Below are positions 58,160 through 64,000 of a stretch of 64,000 nt of DNA, piece after piece. The position numbers and the translations under genes are program-made. The notes under the pieces are model-generated. The model saw only the letters and a list, made by a program, of their open reading frames with translations. It made no database searches and was not told the origin of the DNA. The DNA lies in NCBI GenBank assembly GCA_030674185.1, contig CM060308.1, forward strand, positions 36,716,050 through 36,780,049. The letters run 5' to 3'. The DNA is from Monoplex corrugatus (Eukaryota > Mollusca > Gastropoda > Littorinimorpha > Ranellidae). Numbering within the stretch: the stretch's first letter is position 1; each line of letters begins with the position of its first letter.

Positions 58160-61100
58160 TGTTATTAGCACAGACTGATTTCTTCTTGTTATTAGCACAG
58201 ACTGATTTCTTCTTGTTGTTAGCACAGTGATTTCTTGTTGTTGTTGTTAGCACAGACTGATTTCTTCTTGTTATTAGCACAGACTGATTTCTTGTTGTTG
58301 TTGTTAGCACAGACTGATTTCTTCTTGTTATTAGCACAGACTGATTTCTTCTTGTTATTAGCACAGACTGATTTCTTCTTGTTGTTATTAGCACAGACTG
58401 ATTTCTTCTTCTTGTTATTAGCACAGACTGATTTCTTCTTGTTGTTATTAGCACAGACTGATTTCTTGTTGTTGTTATTAGCACAGACTGATTTCTTCTT
58501 CTTGTTATTAGCACAGACTGATTTCTTCTTGTTATTAGCACAGACTGATTTCTTCTTCTTGTTATTAGCACAGACTGATTTCTTGTTGTTATTAGCACAG
58601 ACTGATTTCGTCTTGTTATTAGCACAGACTGATTTCTTGTTGTTGTTGTTGTTAGCACAGACTGATTTCTTCTTGTCATTAGCACAGACTGATTTCTTGT
58701 TGTTGTTATTAGCACAGACTGATTTCTTCTTCTTGTTATTAGCACAGACTGATTTCTTCTTCTTGTTATTAGCACAGACTGATTTCTTCTTCTTGTTATT
58801 AGCACAGACTGATTTCTTGTTGTTATTAGCACAGACTGATTTCTTCTTCTTGTTATTAGCACAGACTGATTTCTTCGTCTTGTTATTAGCACAGACTGAT
58901 TTCTTCGTCTTGTTATTAGCACAGACTGATTTCTTCTTGTTATTAGCACAGACTGATTTCTTCTTGTTGTTATTAGCACAGACTGATTTCTTCTTGTTGT
59001 TATTAGCACAGACTGATTTCTTCTTGTTATTAGCACAGACTGATTTCTTGTTGTTATTAGCACAGACTGATTTCTTCTTGTTATTAGCACAGACTGATTT
59101 CTTCTTGTTATTAGCACAGACTGATTTTTTTTGTTATTAGCACAGATTGATTTCTTCTTGTTGTTATTAGCACAGACTGATTTCTTCTTCTTGTTATTAG
59201 CACAGACTGATTTCTTCTTGTTATTAGCACAGACTGATTTCTTCTTGTTGTTATTAGCACAGACTGATTTCTTGTTGTTATTAGCACAGACTGATTTCTT
59301 GTTGTTATTGGCACACTGATTTCTTCTTCTTGTTATTAGCACAGACTGATTTCTTGTTGTTATTAACACAGACTGATTTCTTGTTGTTATTAGCACAGAC
59401 TGATTTCTTCTTCTTGTTATTAGCACAGACTGATTTCTTCTTGTCGTTATTAGCACAGACTGATTTTTTCTTCTTGTTATTAGCACAGACTGATTTCTTG
59501 TTGTTATTAGCACACTGATTTCTTCTTGTTGTTATTAGCACAGACTGATTTTTTCTTCTTGTTATTAGCACAGACTGATTTCTTGTTGTTATTGGCACAC
59601 TGATTTCTTCTTGTTGTTATTAGCACAGACTGATTTTTTCTTCTTGTTATTAGCACAGACTGATTTTTTCTTCTTGTTATTAGCACAGACTGATTTCTTC
59701 TTTGTTATTAGCACAGACTGATTTCTTGTTGTTAGCACAGACTGATTTCTTCTTGTTATTAGCACAGACTGATTTCTTGTTGTTATTAGCACAGACTGAT
59801 TTCTTCTTGTTATTAGCACAGACTGATTTCTCTTGTTATTAGCACAGACTGATTTCTTGTTGTTATTAGCACAGACTGATTTCTTCTTGTTATTAGCACA
59901 GACTGATTTCTTCTTGTTATTAGCACAGACTGATTTCTTCTTGTTATTAGCACAGACTGATTTCTTCTTGTTATTAGCACAGACTGATTTCTTCTTGTTG
60001 TTATTAGCACAGACTGATTTCTTCTTGTTATTAGCACAGACTGATTTCTTCTTGTTATTAGCACAGACTGATTTCTTCTTGTTGTTATTAGCACAGACTG
60101 ATTTCTTCTTGTTGTTATCAGCACAGTCTGATTTCTTCTTGTTGTTATCAGCACAGTCTGATTTCTTCTTGTTGTTATTAGCACAGATTGATTTCTTCTT
60201 GTTATTCGCACAGACTGATTTCTTGTTGTTATTAGCACAGACTGATTTCTTGTTCTTGTTATTAGTACAGACTGATTTCTTGTTGTTATTAGCACAGACT
60301 GATTTCTTGTTGTTATTAGCACAGACTGATTTCTTGTTGTTATTAGTACAGACTGATTTCTTGTTCTTGTTATTAGTACAGACTGATTTCTTGTTGTTAT
60401 TAGCACAGACTGATTTCTTGTTGTTATTAGCACAGACTGATTTCTTGTTGTTATTAGCACAGACTGATTTCTTGTTCTTGTTATTAGTACAGACTGATTT
60501 CTTGTTGTTATTAGCACAGACTGATTTCTTGTTGTTATTAGTACAGACTGATTTCTTGTTGTTATTAACACAGACTGATTTCTTGTTGTTATTAACACAG
60601 ACTGATTTCTTCTTGTTGTTATTAGTACAGACTGATTTCTTCTTGTTATTAGTACAGACTGATTTCTTGTTGTTATTAGCACAGACTGATTTCTTGTTGT
60701 TATTAGCACAGACTGATTTCTTCTTGTTATTAGCACAGACTGATTTCTTCTTGTTATTAGCACAGACTGATTTCTTGTTATTGGCACAGACTTGATTTCT
60801 TCTTGTTGTTATTAGCACCGACTGATTTCTTCTTGTTGTTATTAGCACAGACTTGATTTCTTCTTGTTGTTATTAGCACAGATTGATTTCATCTTGTTGT
60901 TGTTATTAGCACAGACTGATTTCTTGTTGTTATTAGCACAGACTGATTTCTTCTTGTTATTAGCACAGACTGATTTCTTGTTGTTATTAGCACAGACTGA
61001 TTTCTTCTTGTTATTAGCACAGACTGATTTCTTCTTGTTATTAGCACAGACTGATTTCTTGTTATTGGCACAGACTTGATTTCTTCTTGTTGTTATTAGC

Positions 61101-61735
61101 ACCGACTGATTTCTTCTTGTTGTTATTAGCACAGACTTGATTTCTTCTTGTTGTTATTAGCACAGATTGATTTCATCTTGTTGTTGTTATTAGCACAGAC
61201 TGATTTCTTGTTGTTATTAGCACAGACTGATTTCTTCTTGTTATTAGCACAGACTGATTTCTTCTTCTTGTTATTAGCACAGACTGATTTCTTGTTGTTA
61301 TTAACACAGACTGATTTCTTGTTGTTATTAACACAGACTGATTTCTTGTTATTAGCACAGACTGATTTCTTTTTGTTATTAGCACAGACTGATTTCTTCT
61401 TGTTATTAGCACAGACTGATTTCTTCTTGTTATTAGCACAGACTGATTTCTTCTTGTTATTAGCACAGACTGATTTCTTCTTGTTGTTATTAGCACAGAC
61501 TGATTTCTTGTTGTTATTAGCACAGACTGATTTCTTGTTGTTATTAGCACAGACTGATTTCTTGTTGTTATTAGCACAGACTGATTTCTTCTTGTTATTA
61601 GCACAGACTGATTTCTTCTTGTTATTAGCACAGACTGATTTCTTCTTGTTATTAGCACAGACTGATTTCTTCTTGTTGTTATCAGCACAGACTGATTTCT
61701 TCTTGTTGTTATTAGTACAGGCTGATTTCTTGTTG
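58160..61735. repeat. 3.6-kb minisatellite, 24/27/30-bp units
   Basis: About 130 units of core TTATTAGCACAGACTGATTTC plus one to three TTC/TTG triplets. Unit lengths are almost all multiples of three, so both strands stay open for hundreds of codons (LLLAQTDFF and NQSVLITTR type). Occasional A-to-G, GCACAG to GTACAG and two-base deletions occur. The array fills most of SRBD1 intron 9 and ends 33 bases before exon 10. A coding role is not supported. Confidence 0.97.
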
Positions 61736-61768
61736 TCTGATGTGTTGAAATAAGAAACAATGTTTCAG

Positions 61769-61860
61769 TATTGTAGATGAAGGAGGAGCATCTATATACA
61801 GCGTTTCTGATGAGGCACAGAAGGAGCTACCCAGTCTGGATCCTACTCTGAGAGGTGCTG
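61769..61860 (+). CDS. SRBD1: SRBD1 exon 10
   Basis: Acceptor AATGTTTCAG|TATTGT, completing Cys. It encodes [20 protein letters not shown] and [11 protein letters not shown](D)E(x)GAS(I/V)YS is the invariant Tex motif leading to the helix-hairpin-helix region. Donor GCTG|gtaagt, phase 1. The remaining exons (HhH, S1) lie past 64,000. Confidence 0.95.
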
Positions 61861-62275
61861 GTAAGTCTTAGTTAAACCTAGTTTGTTTTTTTTCTACTCC
61901 AGCTGTACTTTGAAAATCTCACAAAAACAGGCTGTCCCATTCAGAAGTAAAGAGTTGGGGGATTCTGTCAGAAGAAAGGGTAGACTATTGTTGAAGTTAT
62001 CTGTCGGCAATTGAGAAATTAGTTTTGAAGTATCTGAACAATTTTAGAAACAGACGTACCCCCCATCCCTTTCAGCACTCTTAACAATGCTGCCCCCTCC
62101 TGCTTCCCCTCTCCCTCCCCCTTGTGCTTCCCCCTTCCCCCGTCTCCACCTTCGAAACGAGGCTTGCTGATATATTCCCCTCCTGTGAAACAGGGCTTGC
62201 AGATATATCTTTCATGTTGATATAGGTGTACACTTATGCATGTACATGTGCAAGTGCATATGTTCTCTCTAGGTG
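61861..62275. other. SRBD1 intron 10, no feature recognised
   Basis: Unique sequence with a pyrimidine-rich stretch near 62,060-62,150; no SRBD1 exon found here. Confidence 0.5.
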
Positions 62276-62279
62276 TCTG

Positions 62280-62352
62280 TTTCTGTCTCTCTCTCTCTCT
62301 GTTTGTCTGTGTCTCTCTGTTTCTCTCTGTTTCCCTCTCTCTCTCCTCTCCT

Positions 62353-62388
<36 letters not shown>

Positions 62389-62411
62389 CTCTCTCTCTCT
62401 GTGTTCTTCTG

Positions 62412-62493
<82 letters not shown>

Positions 62494-62525
62494 ACACACA
62501 CACACACATACACACAAACACACAT
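62280..62525. repeat. (CT)n-(CA)n microsatellite
   Basis: CT repeats with TG/CC interruptions to 62,490, then CACA tract to 62,522. Confidence 0.95.
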
Positions 62526-62619
62526 TCACTTTTTGTCACTGGTTGTATCTGCATATAAAACAAACATACAGTTCACATCATATAGTATGAATGAAAAAAA
62601 AAGGCAGTAAAAATCAGCT

Positions 62620-62665
62620 GGACCAGCCTCTGTAGTAGAGTGGTTAGAGCAGCAGACTGTCACCT
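62620..62665 (+). mobile_element. tRNA-like SINE head fragment
   Basis: TGTAGTAGAGTGGTTAGAGC (A-box-like) followed by AGCAGACTGTCACC; no B box or body follows, so it is a stub. Confidence 0.35.
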
Positions 62666-62798
62666 ATTTATTTTTGTGACCACTTATAATTGTACATTTT
62701 TTTCCTGACCCCTCCATTCTGCTTCTGATACTGCTTGTTTTCAAATTCCTCAATACAGATATTTTACTGTCAGTCACCGCTCATTTTCTGTGTCTGGT

Positions 62799-63090
62799 CC
62801 ATACAAAGAAAACAAACGAGACAGTCTTGATGGAGGCAGACACGAGTAGATCTCTTATAAGGAAGATTACGAAAAGACCGGCAACATTTATAGGCCATTT
62901 TATGAGGAAGGGGGATTTGGAGCACCTGGTCACAACGAGAAAGCTGGAGGGAAAGAGAGCACCAGGTAGACCCAGGGAGAAAATGCTGAATGGACTTGCA
63001 GGGTGGCTGGAGACAAGGAGGGTGGGGGAGATGCTAGGGGCAACGAGAGATAGAGACAAATGGAAGTCCATGATCGCCAACGCCATGCGC
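62799..63090 (+). mobile_element. RTE-type LINE, C-terminal fragment, copy 5
   Basis: ETVLMEADTSRSLIRKITKR, PATFIGHFMRKGDLEHLVTT, GRPREKMLNGLAGWLET and RDKWKSMIANAM. It lacks the GCACCTGATG tail, ending at CGCCATGCG, so it is truncated at both ends or rearranged. Confidence 0.85.
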
Positions 63091-63606
63091 ACGGCGTTGC
63101 ACAGCCCACTGTTTAGTTGAACTCACTCACTGAGCCACCGCGAAAGACAAAACAGCTGCTCAGTGCCAAGGGAACCATACAAAGCGACAGTTTGCCCTGT
63201 CAGTGCCAGCATTAAGCTGCAAGCCACTGGCTGCGGTAAATTGTAGTGTCTGTGGTTCTACATCATTTATGTCTGACTCATCACAGCTATAAGATTTTCG
63301 ATAAAACCGACAGAAAGTACTCTGTCTGAAGTTTACAACGAGTACAAACACACCAGAGAAAGGAGAAAGTAATCTGCACTTAAGGTAATTAGAGTCACTC
63401 TTCACTTGTCAGGAAATGCTTCCCTTAGGCAGCGGTGTTTGTACTCCAGTGTACGTACACACATGCGCGAGCGCGCACACACATCTTTCTTTATACACTG
63501 CACTGTCAGTTATGTTGCTGGCTGTGTGTTTTATAGGTGTATGAAAATAATCAACAACGCAATGAAATTGGTGTGTTATAACAAGTATACGTCTACTTAC
63601 ATTTAG

Positions 63607-63942
63607 TTATCTATATTTTTTTGTGTGTGTCCAGATTAAATTGCTCTTTTCTATGGCAGACTTGATATTGTTTAGTGTTATCTCAGATGGAGAGGATGCT
63701 TGTTTCACAGCACGCAATCTTTTGTAGCAGTTTGAACAAAACGTAGCTGAGTGAAGAATGCCGTCTGTTTCACTGGAAACAATTATCCCGAAAAATGTCA
63801 TGAAATCTGGGGCGTAGATCTAGTTTTTGCAAAATTTTGCAGGTTTTGTCTCGCGATCATTCTTTGATCTCTCACTACAGATTCTGCATAGTGCGTTCAG
63901 TCTCTCAAAGTGAGTTCTTTCAGAATGTTTCTCAGCATCCAT
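63607..63942 (-). pseudogene. RAG1-N-terminus-like zinc-binding fragment
   Basis: From ATG at 63,942: MDAEKHSERTHFERLNALCR, ICSERSKN, KFCKN, an in-frame TAG, DFMTFFGIIVSSETDG, ILHSATFCSNCYKRLRAVKQ. The CRxC ... F(x)I(x)VSxxxD...H(P/S)xxFCxxCY pattern resembles the zinc-binding region at the RAG1 N-terminus, which also occurs in molluscan transposons of the N-RAG-TP type. One nonsense codon, otherwise one frame. It lies antisense in the SRBD1 intron. Other C2-type zinc families cannot be excluded. Confidence 0.4.
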
Positions 63943-64000
63943 AATGTGCAACGTTTTTTTTTCCACAGGCACAAAGTGGTGTATAGCCTACATCACACAG

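Noticed and set aside
58160..61735. CRISPR-like array
   Set aside because: There are no unique spacers; units are contiguous and the genome is eukaryotic.
58152..61760. Open frames of 200-450 codons on both strands (NQSVLITTR and LLLAQTDFF repeats) as a repeat protein gene
   Set aside because: They arise automatically because minisatellite units are multiples of three and lack stops; both strands are equally open and the array sits inside an SRBD1 intron.
63969..64000. Next SRBD1 exon after CCACAG at the right edge
   Set aside because: The phase-1 continuation reads into a stop (GTATAG) and does not match the expected residues.

Overview
The window looks like nuclear DNA from a lophotrochozoan animal, most likely a mollusc and perhaps a gastropod. 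The evidence is short conserved exons in long introns with GT-AG boundaries, very abundant (CA)n, (CT)n and (CATA)n microsatellites, RNase H-bearing I/Nimbus-like and RTE-type LINEs, several tRNA-headed SINEs and a RAG1-N-terminus-like fragment. The species cannot be named from sequence alone.

Three host genes are supported, all on the + strand. (1) 1,497-2,633 is an intronless rhodopsin-type GPCR, probably a peptide receptor, broken by two frameshifts in low-complexity tracts. (2) 12,189-26,653 is ECHS1, mitochondrial short-chain enoyl-CoA hydratase. All eight exons were found, with compatible splice phases, a stop codon and a poly(A) signal. Exons 3-5 carry about nine single-base losses; the other five exons are clean. 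(3) 39,814 to beyond the right edge is SRBD1, the animal Tex homologue. Ten exons with perfectly chained phases encode the Tex-N region and the RNase H-like (YqgF) domain; the rest of the gene lies outside the window.

The remainder is mobile and repetitive DNA. 1-8 kb holds SINE and RTE fragments. 8-11.8 kb is a 5'-truncated I-type LINE with RT and a complete RNase H catalytic set. 15-20 kb is a microsatellite field across ECHS1 introns. 24-31 kb holds an L2/CR1-like relic, a short palindrome, a mariner relic and an RTE copy nested in a SINE with a clean target duplication. 31.8-33.4 kb carries an intact Tc1 (DD34E) transposase. 35-39 kb holds an RTE reverse transcriptase with one nonsense codon and the C-terminal half of a retroelement with a zinc-finger and restriction-like nuclease domain. 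Within SRBD1 introns lie three TTAA-flanked piggyBac-like small elements, a 161-bp-arm palindrome, pogo and RT relics, a TA-flanked MITE and a 3.6-kb minisatellite.

The most noteworthy signals are: a tRNA-like module plus conserved hairpin directly after the stop of the nuclease-type retroelement in two copies on opposite strands; three unrelated TTAA elements of near-equal size, each with doubled motifs just inside one terminus; palindromes sharing Penelope-like ends with hammerhead-like motifs; and clustered indels in ECHS1 that look like assembly error rather than decay.
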